From assembly GCA_002171155.1 (NCBI GenBank), contig NHHF01000108.1:11000-23816 (forward strand): 12,817 nt of DNA, in the 5' to 3' direction. Position 1 is the first letter of the stretch. Each line of letters starts with the position of its first letter. Below the pieces are notes generated by a model. The model was not told the origin of the DNA, made no database searches, and saw nothing but the letters and a program-made list of their open reading frames with translations. This document shows positions 6,694 to 12,524 of the stretch, in pieces. Position numbers and translations under genes: made by a program. Origin of the DNA: Betaproteobacteria bacterium TMED156. GTDB lineage: Bacteria; Pseudomonadota; Gammaproteobacteria; Burkholderiales; Burkholderiaceae_A.

Positions 6694-7299
6694 TTAATAT
6701 GTTGAAACGATCTTATCTGCAATGCCATACTTAACAGCTTCTTTGGCACTTAACCAAACGTCTTCCGCTGGTAATAATATTTCTCTAATTTTCTTTTCAC
6801 TTAAACCAGTACACTTTTTATAATGATCCATCATACGTGCTGTACTCAATTCAAATTCTTTTACTCTTGCAAATAATTCATGTTCTTTACCTACACTACC
6901 CCAACTGTACTGGTGTGACAGTATTGATGTGTTTGGCGTAATAACTCTGCGACCTTTTGTACCACTCATAAAAGTTAATAGTCCACATGATGCAATCATA
7001 CCTAGTCCTACAGTTTTCACAGGAATAGCTGATCCTTTCATTGTGTCGATCAATGCGAATGCTGAATGTACTTGTCCTCCTGGTGAGTTGATTACCAATG
7101 TCAATTCTTTTGGTCTTGATGAATCTGGCAATAAATTTTTTTCAATTATTGCTTGTATCACTGGTTTGGTTGAGTTACTGTCAAATCCATCACTGAAATA
7201 CATTATTCCAGCTTCCCACATCATCATACCTGGCTGTAACGGTTGCTGTGCTTTTTCTGGGCCTGACTTTTTCTTGTTATCTTTATCTAAAGTTGCCAT
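6694..7299 (-). CDS. clpP: ClpP-type serine protease
   Basis: This is the proteolytic subunit of a Clp protease, 201 residues long. ClpP forms a double-ring chamber that degrades proteins fed by ClpX, ClpA or ClpC. The catalytic triad appears intact: Ser104 in GMIASCG, His129 in ILSHQYSWG, and Asp180 in [12 protein letters not shown]. The oxyanion-strand motif INSPGG is at 70-75, and the closing KYGIADKIV is typical. The N-terminal 25 residues are polar, rich in Lys and Gln, and differ from the usual axial-loop region. No Clp ATPase is encoded in the window, so partnership with a host ATPase is inferred. ClpP-like folds also serve as prohead proteases in some phages, but its place between primase and glutaredoxin argues for a regulatory or host-takeover role. 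The ATG has an AGGAG ribosome-binding site, 8 bases after the primase stop. Confidence 0.93.
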   Translation of the reverse strand: MATLDKDNKKKSGPEKAQQPLQPGMMMWEAGIMYFSDGFDSNSTKPVIQAIIEKNLLPDSSRPKELTLVINSPGGQVHSAFALIDTMKGSAIPVKTVGLGMIASCGLLTFMSGTKGRRVITPNTSILSHQYSWGSVGKEHELFARVKEFELSTARMMDHYKKCTGLSEKKIREILLPAEDVWLSAKEAVKYGIADKIVSTY

Positions 7300-7307
7300 T
7301 TTTTCTC

Positions 7308-8297
7308 CTACGCAATTTTTCTTAATACTTCTATTTTTGTTTTATTATTTACCCGACTATCAATGATGCTTTTTACTGTGAACAATTGTCCATAGTTTTT
7401 TACAGCATCTGCACAGTCTTTGATGTGATCTTGCCATGGTGGAAAACTTACTGACCAGCCATTTTCAACTGCTTGATCAATTAATGTTGATCCTGCCGCA
7501 TCTCTATCTGGACACACAATAACTTCTCCGTCAAATTCTTTTATCAAATCAATTTGCATTTGATTTAGCTTGTTGTGTAGTACTGCTAATCCGTCAATAC
7601 TTAACGCATCTAGCACACCTTCTACTACAATCAAATATTTTCTTTTTTTACTTAACACATCCATGTTATACATGTAGTTTGGTTGTGAATTAGTAAAATA
7701 CTTTGGCTTGTCTTTGTTATTATCAATTAATCTTGATGTATAACCAACAGTAGCACCATTGTAATAAAATGGAACAATGAACCTTCTATTCAAATCTAAA
7801 TATGTATCATTGCACCAATAAAAATCACCAAAGTGATCTAATCCTCTATCAATAATATGTTTGTACACCCATATTGCATCTTCCGATGGAGTATCTTGTT
7901 TTATTATTTCTATCAAAGGTTTTGATCCTTTTGGTAATTGAATTTCTTTCCAACTAACTTTACGTTTTGGTTTTTCTTCTTCTTGTGGATTATTTTCTTT
8001 TTCACGTATTGCCAACAGTTGTAATCTTCTTATTTCATTATCTGGAACACCTATCCCACGTAATAGTCCAACTAATTTTTTACCAAATGTTCTACCCGGC
8101 TTATAGCTAGTACTAAATCCACAATTGAAACAATGATAAACCATTCCATCGACAAATCTAAATCCACCTCTTGAACGTGTATCTGGTCTTGACTGGCCAT
8201 TTGTTGTACACATTGGACAGTTTATTGTTGTCCAGCCAGAAGGAGTCTTTTTTCTTTTGCCTGGCATGTGAGTAATAATTGTGTTCTGAAGTTCCAT
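7308..8297 (-). CDS. 61: DNA primase, T4 gp61 type (zinc finger plus TOPRIM)
   Basis: The primase makes RNA primers for lagging-strand synthesis and acts with the gp41-type helicase encoded downstream at 4308-5732. At 329 residues it is close to T4 gp61. The N-terminal zinc-binding domain has CPMC (27-30) and CFNC (56-59). A Lys/Glu-rich linker lies at about 98-115. The catalytic TOPRIM domain carries the Glu in IVVEGVLDAL (Glu226) and the metal-binding PDRDAAG (263-269, Asp264 and Asp266). The ATG at 8297 has no Shine-Dalgarno sequence. Instead the start lies at the edge of a perfect inverted repeat that also contains a TATAAT box. It heads an apparent operon with clpP, glutaredoxin, thyX and helicase. 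Confidence 0.94.
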   Translation of the reverse strand: MELQNTIITHMPGKRKKTPSGWTTINCPMCTTNGQSRPDTRSRGGFRFVDGMVYHCFNCGFSTSYKPGRTFGKKLVGLLRGIGVPDNEIRRLQLLAIREKENNPQEEEKPKRKVSWKEIQLPKGSKPLIEIIKQDTPSEDAIWVYKHIIDRGLDHFGDFYWCNDTYLDLNRRFIVPFYYNGATVGYTSRLIDNNKDKPKYFTNSQPNYMYNMDVLSKKRKYLIVVEGVLDALSIDGLAVLHNKLNQMQIDLIKEFDGEVIVCPDRDAAGSTLIDQAVENGWSVSFPPWQDHIKDCADAVKNYGQLFTVKSIIDSRVNNKTKIEVLRKIA

Positions 8298-8316
8298 TGT
8301 TATATATTATAACAAT
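8296..8316. repeat. Perfect inverted repeat at the primase start codon
   Basis: Two 9-base arms, attgttata and tataacaat, flank a 3-base centre (8305-8307). On the minus strand the right arm ends inside the primase ATG (8297-8295), where a ribosome-binding site would normally be. It could be a DNA operator overlapping the promoter, or an RNA hairpin covering the start codon in read-through transcripts. The minus-strand string AAAATTGTTAT (8320-8310) also matches the first 11 bases of the RNA preferred by the T4 translational repressor RegA, as I remember it. Confidence 0.7.
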
Positions 8317-8332
8317 TTTGCTAAAAAGTCAA
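8306..8332 (-). promoter_or_regulatory. Sigma70-like promoter for the primase operon
   Basis: On the minus strand the -35 box is TTGACT (8332-8327), directly after the dehydrogenase stop codon, and a perfect TATAAT -10 box lies at 8311-8306. The spacer is 15 bases, two shorter than ideal, but both boxes match the consensus well. The primase ATG lies 8 bases after the -10 box, so transcription would start at or just before the start codon and the mRNA would be leaderless. This would be the main promoter for primase, clpP, glutaredoxin, thyX and helicase. Confidence 0.55.
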
Positions 8333-9484
8333 TTAAATCTTGTAAGTATTATTTCCGGCCTTAACACCAGATAAACCATCCAATCTCATTTTAAATTTGT
8401 TTGGTTTTCCTATAATTGCTTGTCCTATTTCTTTACAAACGTCTGCTGGAGAAATTCTATGTTCACTTGCCATGTCTATTATGCTTAAAGCTCTATCATA
8501 TATTGTAGTAATCAGTTTAAAAGATTCTTGCTCATCTCTTGATTTTAAAATAACACCCGCTGATCTAAAAACTCCACCTGCATTGGCAATAGTATCTGGA
8601 ACATAAAGTATATTATGGTCAAGTAATTGCTGTTTAGCAACATCATGGTCAATAATGTCTAATTGGTTATTCGCCGCACCACAAATAATTTTACAATTCA
8701 TATGTGAAATCCTAGATATTCTAATGTCATTGCCCATAGCACAAGGTGAATAAACATCTACTTCTTTTTTGTGTATTTCATTGTGGTCAGTTATTTCAAT
8801 TTTAAAAGGATATTTTTCTTGTAATTCTTTTACGTATTGCATTTGATCGATATTTTTATCTGCAACAATTAATGACACACCATCTTCTAAAAGATAGTTA
8901 GCTAATTGATATCCTACTTTACCTATACCTTTTATGGCTACTGTAATACCATCTAAAGAATCTTTATCTAATTTATATTTTACTCCTGCCTTTATAGCAT
9001 TGTAAACACCAAATGCTGTACAAGAGCTACCAATGTTGGGATCAGAATATGTTGTTGTATATTCTGTATATCTTCTTAAGTTTTGTAACATATCATAATT
9101 AAATCCAACATCAAGACCACCATAATAATCTCCTTTTAGATAATTTATTAATTCTCCAAGATATGGAAAAATTCTTTTTTCATCTACTTGACATGCTCCA
9201 ATATTTTTATGATAAGATTTTTGTATTGCTGTTTTACCACCACTTAATTTAATTCCTGCAACTATACATTTTTCAGTCATTGCTTCAGCAAGTTTTTGTA
9301 CATCGAGTAAAGGTCTTTCGTTGTCTTTATAATCAAAATATCTTATGCCACCAAAAGCTGGACCATTTTTTAATGTGTGGATTGCAATGTAGGCACTGAA
9401 GTTACTTTCTTCATGATAACCGTGAACTACTCTTTCGAAACCGTTAACTTTGATTTCTTTAATATCCATTGGCTGGATTTTCAT
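8333..9484 (-). CDS. Leucine-dehydrogenase-family NAD-dependent amino acid dehydrogenase
   Basis: This 383-residue enzyme belongs to the Glu/Leu/Phe/Val dehydrogenase superfamily. These enzymes reversibly deaminate an amino acid to its 2-keto acid, giving NH3 and NADH. It matches the Leu/Val/Phe branch best: GPAFGGIRYF (41-50), MTEKCIVAGIKLSGGKTAI with the substrate-binding and catalytic lysines Lys72 and Lys84, and GLDVGF with the catalytic Asp125. The Rossmann fold has AIKGIGKVGY (GxGxxG, 186-191) and the acidic Asp209 that favours NAD. VYSPCAMGNDI (244-254) and CGAANNQ (268-274) follow. Length is near the usual 350-370, shorter than hexameric GdhA. All key residues are present, so activity is likely, but the substrate cannot be read from sequence. 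The gene starts one base after the virion-protein stop with an AAGGA ribosome-binding site, so it is probably transcribed late. Such an enzyme is unusual in a phage and suggests host-derived metabolic reprogramming. Confidence 0.92.
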   Translation of the reverse strand: MKIQPMDIKEIKVNGFERVVHGYHEESNFSAYIAIHTLKNGPAFGGIRYFDYKDNERPLLDVQKLAEAMTEKCIVAGIKLSGGKTAIQKSYHKNIGACQVDEKRIFPYLGELINYLKGDYYGGLDVGFNYDMLQNLRRYTEYTTTYSDPNIGSSCTAFGVYNAIKAGVKYKLDKDSLDGITVAIKGIGKVGYQLANYLLEDGVSLIVADKNIDQMQYVKELQEKYPFKIEITDHNEIHKKEVDVYSPCAMGNDIRISRISHMNCKIICGAANNQLDIIDHDVAKQQLLDHNILYVPDTIANAGGVFRSAGVILKSRDEQESFKLITTIYDRALSIIDMASEHRISPADVCKEIGQAIIGKPNKFKMRLDGLSGVKAGNNTYKI

Positions 9485-9485
9485 T

Positions 9486-10322
9486 TTAATTCCTTACTAA
9501 AACTTTTGTAATCTTTCCAATATCAGCTGGTGCTGTTGGTAGGTAAATCACTCTAATCCATTTTGCCATACTTGTGAAATTGTATGATGCAATAGTTGTT
9601 GCATTTGTGAGTGATACGTAATCATTTGACTCGCCATCTAGTTTGATATGAAACCATTCTGTATGTGATGTGGTATTTGCAGTAGATTCCATTGATCCTT
9701 CAACTATAAAATCTCCATCAAAACCATCCGAATATAAAGCAATCGTATGAGTAGCAGATGTTAAGTTTCTTTCAGATGCACCAGATACTGCACTTGAATA
9801 ATACCATGTTTCACCTGTTGCTGATTTTCCTAAATTTTGTTTAGTAAAGTTTGGATTTGAAGATTCAAATGTAATCTGTTCTGTTTCTCTTGGATTTGAT
9901 GCAATACCTTCAACTACTTCTAAAGTACCTTTTGCCGCTTCATTAAGGTCTGTAAACACCACTTGTTGCTCAGATGATGCATTAGTTGTATATAGTGAAT
10001 AATTATAAAAAGTACCAGCAACATTATCAATAGCAGAAGCAGGTAAATTCAGCTGTGCTAACCCTTTTGTTGCATTAGTTACTGTTAATGGTCTTGCAAG
10101 TATTGATTCATTTGTTGTTGCATCAAAAATATTAAACGTTACAGTTAAATTTGTTAAATCTACTGCGTTTCTATCATTATCTTTTAACGCAAACTTCACA
10201 GTGTTATCAATACCTTGATACAATTTTATAGTTTTATCATACATTGTTGTACTACCTTGATTTGCACTCGTATTTACTATCACTGTATGAGTATCGTCAT
10301 ATACATATACCGTTACTGTCAT
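9486..10322 (-). CDS. Virion structural protein, BppU-like N-terminal domain
   Basis: This 278-residue protein is rich in Thr, Asn and Ser, with beta-strand periodicity throughout, as in tail, baseplate or decoration proteins. Residues 28-112 resemble the Ig-like N-terminal domain of baseplate upper proteins (BppU): DKTIKLYQGIDNTVKFAL, then NAVDLTNLTVTFNIFDA, then GTFYNYSLY. A linker at about 140-190 leads to a C-terminal beta-sandwich (DGDFIVEGSMES, TEWFHIKLDG, KWIRVIYLP, GKITKVLVRN). That ending resembles C-terminal domains of virion proteins in T4-like marine phages, from memory. The exact place in the particle is unknown. The ATG has an AAGGAA ribosome-binding site 8 bases upstream (10336-10331) and a late-type CATAAATA box at 10356-10349. 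The dehydrogenase gene follows after one base. Confidence 0.82.
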   Translation of the reverse strand: MTVTVYVYDDTHTVIVNTSANQGSTTMYDKTIKLYQGIDNTVKFALKDNDRNAVDLTNLTVTFNIFDATTNESILARPLTVTNATKGLAQLNLPASAIDNVAGTFYNYSLYTTNASSEQQVVFTDLNEAAKGTLEVVEGIASNPRETEQITFESSNPNFTKQNLGKSATGETWYYSSAVSGASERNLTSATHTIALYSDGFDGDFIVEGSMESTANTTSHTEWFHIKLDGESNDYVSLTNATTIASYNFTSMAKWIRVIYLPTAPADIGKITKVLVRN

Positions 10323-10348
10323 ACTATGGTTTCCTTAAACTTATATAT

Positions 10349-10356
10349 TATTTATG
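10349..10356 (-). promoter_or_regulatory. T4-type late promoter for the virion protein gene
   Basis: The minus strand reads CATAAATA at 10356-10349, seven of eight bases of the T4 late consensus TATAAATA. It lies 26 bases before the ATG of the BppU-like gene, with an AAGGAA ribosome-binding site in between. The gene product is structural, which fits late expression. The box abuts the -35 box of the divergent plus-strand promoter. Confidence 0.65.
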
Positions 10357-10385
10357 TTGCTAAATAGAACTAGTGAGTATATACT
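10357..10385 (+). promoter_or_regulatory. Sigma70-like promoter for the plus-strand gene
   Basis: The plus strand has TTGCTA (10357-10362), a 17-base spacer and TATACT (10380-10385). Transcription would start near 10391-10393, giving a leader of about 10 bases before the ATG at 10402 with no Shine-Dalgarno sequence. The element matches the TTGCnA-17-TATAnT pattern at two minus-strand promoters in this window. It faces away from the late promoter, and the two are directly adjacent. Confidence 0.5.
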
Positions 10386-10401
10386 GTAAGAAAACTTAAA
10401 C

Positions 10402-10773
10402 ATGGATTATAACGAATTGGCAGATAAATTTCCCTTTTTATCATGCGTTAAGCATGGTACTAACGAATATGTAGGAATTATTCAAAATCAAGACGATTTT
10501 GTTACTAGCATTTATGTCTATGATGACATCCCATCTGATAAACTCAAAGCAGATTTTCTAAGATTAGGTGATGTTTGGTGGTGGGAATCAAATAGAGTAA
10601 TACCTATTAATATATTTTTAGCAGGAGAATTTAGCCAATATCAAAACTGGCTTAAAACTTTTACTACTAAAGATATTAAAATGATTTTTGGTCCAACAAC
10701 AAGTTTAGGCAATATAATAAGAAAACGTATCAAAAGACGTCAAATTCAGTTAGTTAAAAAGACTGACGATTAG
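10402..10773 (+). CDS. Conserved phage protein of unknown function, the only plus-strand gene
   Basis: This 123-residue protein is of unknown function. The N-terminal half has strand-like segments (FLSCVKHGTNEYVGIIQNQ, VTSIYVYDDI). The middle holds a conspicuous aromatic stretch, GDVWWWESNRVIPINIFLAG (about 57-76), and then WLKTFTTKDIKMIFGPTTS. The last 20 residues are strongly basic (IRKRIKRRQIQLVKK), which suggests contact with nucleic acid. It resembles a conserved unknown in T4-like cyanophages, by memory. It diverges from the virion-protein gene across a 79-base gap and converges with the polymerase-like gene, with the two 3' ends overlapping by 20 bases. Its promoter looks sigma70-like, so early expression is plausible. 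Coding is supported by its good composition, conserved-looking motifs and own promoter. Confidence 0.85.
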   Translation: MDYNELADKFPFLSCVKHGTNEYVGIIQNQDDFVTSIYVYDDIPSDKLKADFLRLGDVWWWESNRVIPINIFLAGEFSQYQNWLKTFTTKDIKMIFGPTTSLGNIIRKRIKRRQIQLVKKTDD

Positions 10774-11338
10774 ACATTAAATTCATCTGTACACAAATTG
10801 CTAGTGCATAACCTATAGCATGACTCTTCTTAAAATAATAACTATCATCATTCGGCTTTACCCAAACATTTGATTCAATTTCTGTCCAAGTTGCATTAAG
10901 TAAACTTCTCTTTGCTGGACGTATTATTGCTAAAACTGCCGCCAACTGTTCAACTGATTTAGGTTTTAGTTTACTAACAATATCAAAATGATTGTGTATA
11001 TGAAATAACTGTTCTACTATTTCTACATGTTCTAGTAGACTCCAATCTGGTTCTTGATCAATTAATTGCTGTAAGTGTTTTTCATCTTTTACTTTTTCAT
11101 ACACATTAACATTTAAAATATCTAATTTAAAATAACCCCTGTCTTCAGCTTCTTTATAATCAATATTAGCTGTTTTAGTAAAAGGATGAACTGGGATATC
11201 AGTGAAGTAAACTCCAGTGTTGTGTTTTTTAATTTCACCATCACTTATAATACTGGCTGGAATATGTTTTAATTTTTCTAATAAAACATCTCTATCTTTA
11301 ACATCAATATCAATATCTGTTTTTGCTATGTTTGTCAT
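10754..11338 (-). CDS. Miniature C-family (DnaE/PolC-like) polymerase-core protein
   Basis: This 194-residue protein shows, in order, pieces of the bacterial replicative polymerase DnaE. TDIDIDV at 7-13 corresponds to the PDxDxDF motif with two catalytic aspartates (Asp8 and Asp10). IKKHNTG at 36-42 resembles the RHxxG segment. YFKLDIL at 69-75 corresponds to the KFDxLG motif with the third aspartate (Asp73). KLKPKSVEQLAAVLAIIRP at 123-141 resembles the region before RPGP, and FKKSHAIGYALAICVQ at 169-184 resembles the FNKSHAxxYA region. The PHP domain, the Gly/Ser motif before DxD, much of the fingers, the clamp-binding part and the OB fold are absent. Full DnaE has over 1,000 residues. It may be a minimal enzyme, a regulatory relic or a repurposed fold; activity is unproven. 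The start overlaps the upstream stop as TAATG. I recall related short proteins in T4-like cyanophages. Confidence 0.78.
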   Translation of the reverse strand: MTNIAKTDIDIDVKDRDVLLEKLKHIPASIISDGEIKKHNTGVYFTDIPVHPFTKTANIDYKEAEDRGYFKLDILNVNVYEKVKDEKHLQQLIDQEPDWSLLEHVEIVEQLFHIHNHFDIVSKLKPKSVEQLAAVLAIIRPAKRSLLNATWTEIESNVWVKPNDDSYYFKKSHAIGYALAICVQMNLMSNRQSF

Positions 11339-11847
11339 TATTTTTTCTTAGGTTCTCCTGCGGCTCCCCATTGGTTATGACTTGGGTCTTGCATCTGTCT
11401 AATGTGTTCTTCCGAATATCCATGACTGTTAGCTACTTCTTCAATAGTAACTCCTGCGTTTGCGTATTCTTCTTCTTTTGTCATCGGAAAGTTTAATTCC
11501 ATTTGTTCATCTAAACTGTCTAAAGCATCGCCACAATCAAAAGTTGTCATATCATATGATGGGCTCATCGTAAGGCCGCCGCCATGATATGTAACATTAA
11601 AATCATTTTCATCTTCTTCAACTCCTACTCCCCATGATGATTGTTGTAGTGTTGTTATTTTTTTATTGACTTCATCCATACCTTGTTTCCAGTCTTCTAA
11701 TTTTTTACGTTGTCTCATTATTTCATCTTTATGTACTAGATGTACAAGTGTTTTTAATTCTTCCCATTTTTCTTTCACAGTTTCGTTATCAGTTGTATCA
11801 GCCACTTTGGCTACTATTTCTGGAATACCTTCATTATACTTTGACAT
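11338..11847 (-). CDS. Hypothetical acidic protein with a coiled coil
   Basis: This 169-residue protein is of unknown function. Residues 20-70 are highly charged and helical (TVKEKWEELKTLVHLVHKDE, then RQRKKLEDWKQGMDEVNKKI), probably a coiled coil. A glycine-containing beta-like stretch follows (SSWGVGVEEDENDFNVTYHG, about 70-89). The C-terminal part is acidic, with a small helical motif (VTIEEVANSHGYSEEHIRQM, about 133-152) that looks like a short helix-turn-helix, and then GAAGEPKKK. No enzyme motif is seen. Start and stop codons overlap those of both neighbours as TAATG, so it is translated with the zinc-finger and polymerase-like genes. That suggests a related role, but nothing in the sequence shows which. 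Confidence 0.8.
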   Translation of the reverse strand: MSKYNEGIPEIVAKVADTTDNETVKEKWEELKTLVHLVHKDEIMRQRKKLEDWKQGMDEVNKKITTLQQSSWGVGVEEDENDFNVTYHGGGLTMSPSYDMTTFDCGDALDSLDEQMELNFPMTKEEEYANAGVTIEEVANSHGYSEEHIRQMQDPSHNQWGAAGEPKKK

Positions 11848-12524
11848 TACAAGCCTGCCGTTTCTAGCACTTTTTCAACAAACTTTACATCCGGTTGTGC
11901 CATTTGGAATTTAGCTGTCCAATAATCAGGATCAATATAATCATGTATTAGCCCAACTTGTTCGTTGTTTAATGTTTCTAATAGTTTAACACCACTTTGA
12001 CAATTATACAAGACCCAAGGTGATAATTTTCCGGATCTAATAAAATGTACTGCCCTGTTTGGCGTTATGTTTTCTAAGCAATCATTAAAGTTTTTGTCGT
12101 TATCAATTCCCCACCTTTTCATAATAATAACTGCACGTTCTACTGCCTTTTGTGCTGGTTCATTTTTTAAGTGTTCTTTAATGTATTTTTCATACACAGA
12201 ATCTAAATGCCAACGATCAATTTTTATCATATTTTTTAACAAATAATCAATATATTTGCTAGGGTCATCTACGTGTACATCATACAAATATCTACCAAAT
12301 TTTGTAAATGCTGTGTAGTATTTGCTTTTTGCAAAATCATCATATGTTCTATCTTTTTGTGTTTGTGGCATTGTTGCTTTGTAAAAATACTGATAAGCCC
12401 TAAACGCCAATTGTACGAAACGTTCATCTTGTTGTTGATAACGTCTTTTTGGTTCACATAAATGTACTGTTAATGTTGATTCTTTTGTAAATTTTTTTCC
12501 GCAATACTTACACTCAAACATCAT
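11847..12524 (-). CDS. Conserved phage protein with an N-terminal zinc finger
   Basis: This 225-residue protein starts with a single zinc finger: Cys5-x2-Cys8-x12-His21-x-Cys23 (CKYCGKKFTKESTLTVHLC), followed by a basic patch (KRRYQQ). The rest is helical and aromatic-rich, with YYTAFTKFGRYLYDV (about 70-84), a Trp in IDRWHLD, and GKLSPWVLYN (about 167-176). The finger suggests binding to DNA or a protein partner. It resembles a conserved family of T4-like cyanophages that I know only as hypothetical. The ATG at 12524 overlaps the upstream stop as ATGA and is followed at once by a second ATG; an AGGT element lies just upstream. The stop overlaps the next gene's start. Confidence 0.86.
   Translation of the reverse strand: MMFECKYCGKKFTKESTLTVHLCEPKRRYQQQDERFVQLAFRAYQYFYKATMPQTQKDRTYDDFAKSKYYTAFTKFGRYLYDVHVDDPSKYIDYLLKNMIKIDRWHLDSVYEKYIKEHLKNEPAQKAVERAVIIMKRWGIDNDKNFNDCLENITPNRAVHFIRSGKLSPWVLYNCQSGVKLLETLNNEQVGLIHDYIDPDYWTAKFQMAQPDVKFVEKVLETAGL

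Noticed and set aside
6694..7299. ClpP-like protein as a prohead maturation protease
   Set aside because: It sits within replication genes, has no adjacent scaffold or capsid gene, and looks like cellular ClpP; not excluded but less likely.
6929..7366. Plus-strand open frame of 145 codons across clpP and the primase end
   Set aside because: It lies opposite two well-identified genes, has no recognisable motif and no ribosome-binding site; it is a shadow of minus-strand coding.
8333..9484. Glutamate dehydrogenase GdhA as the identity of the dehydrogenase
   Set aside because: The length is well below the roughly 450 residues of GdhA, and the CGAANNQ, YSPCAMG and GLDVG motifs fit the leucine/valine/phenylalanine branch better.
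10754..10800. Bidirectional terminator between the convergent genes
   Set aside because: No stable hairpin is visible; the two stop codons lie inside each other's coding regions.
12269..12461. Short frames of 62 codons on both strands inside the zinc-finger gene
   Set aside because: Both overlap a clear conserved gene and show no independent start signals.
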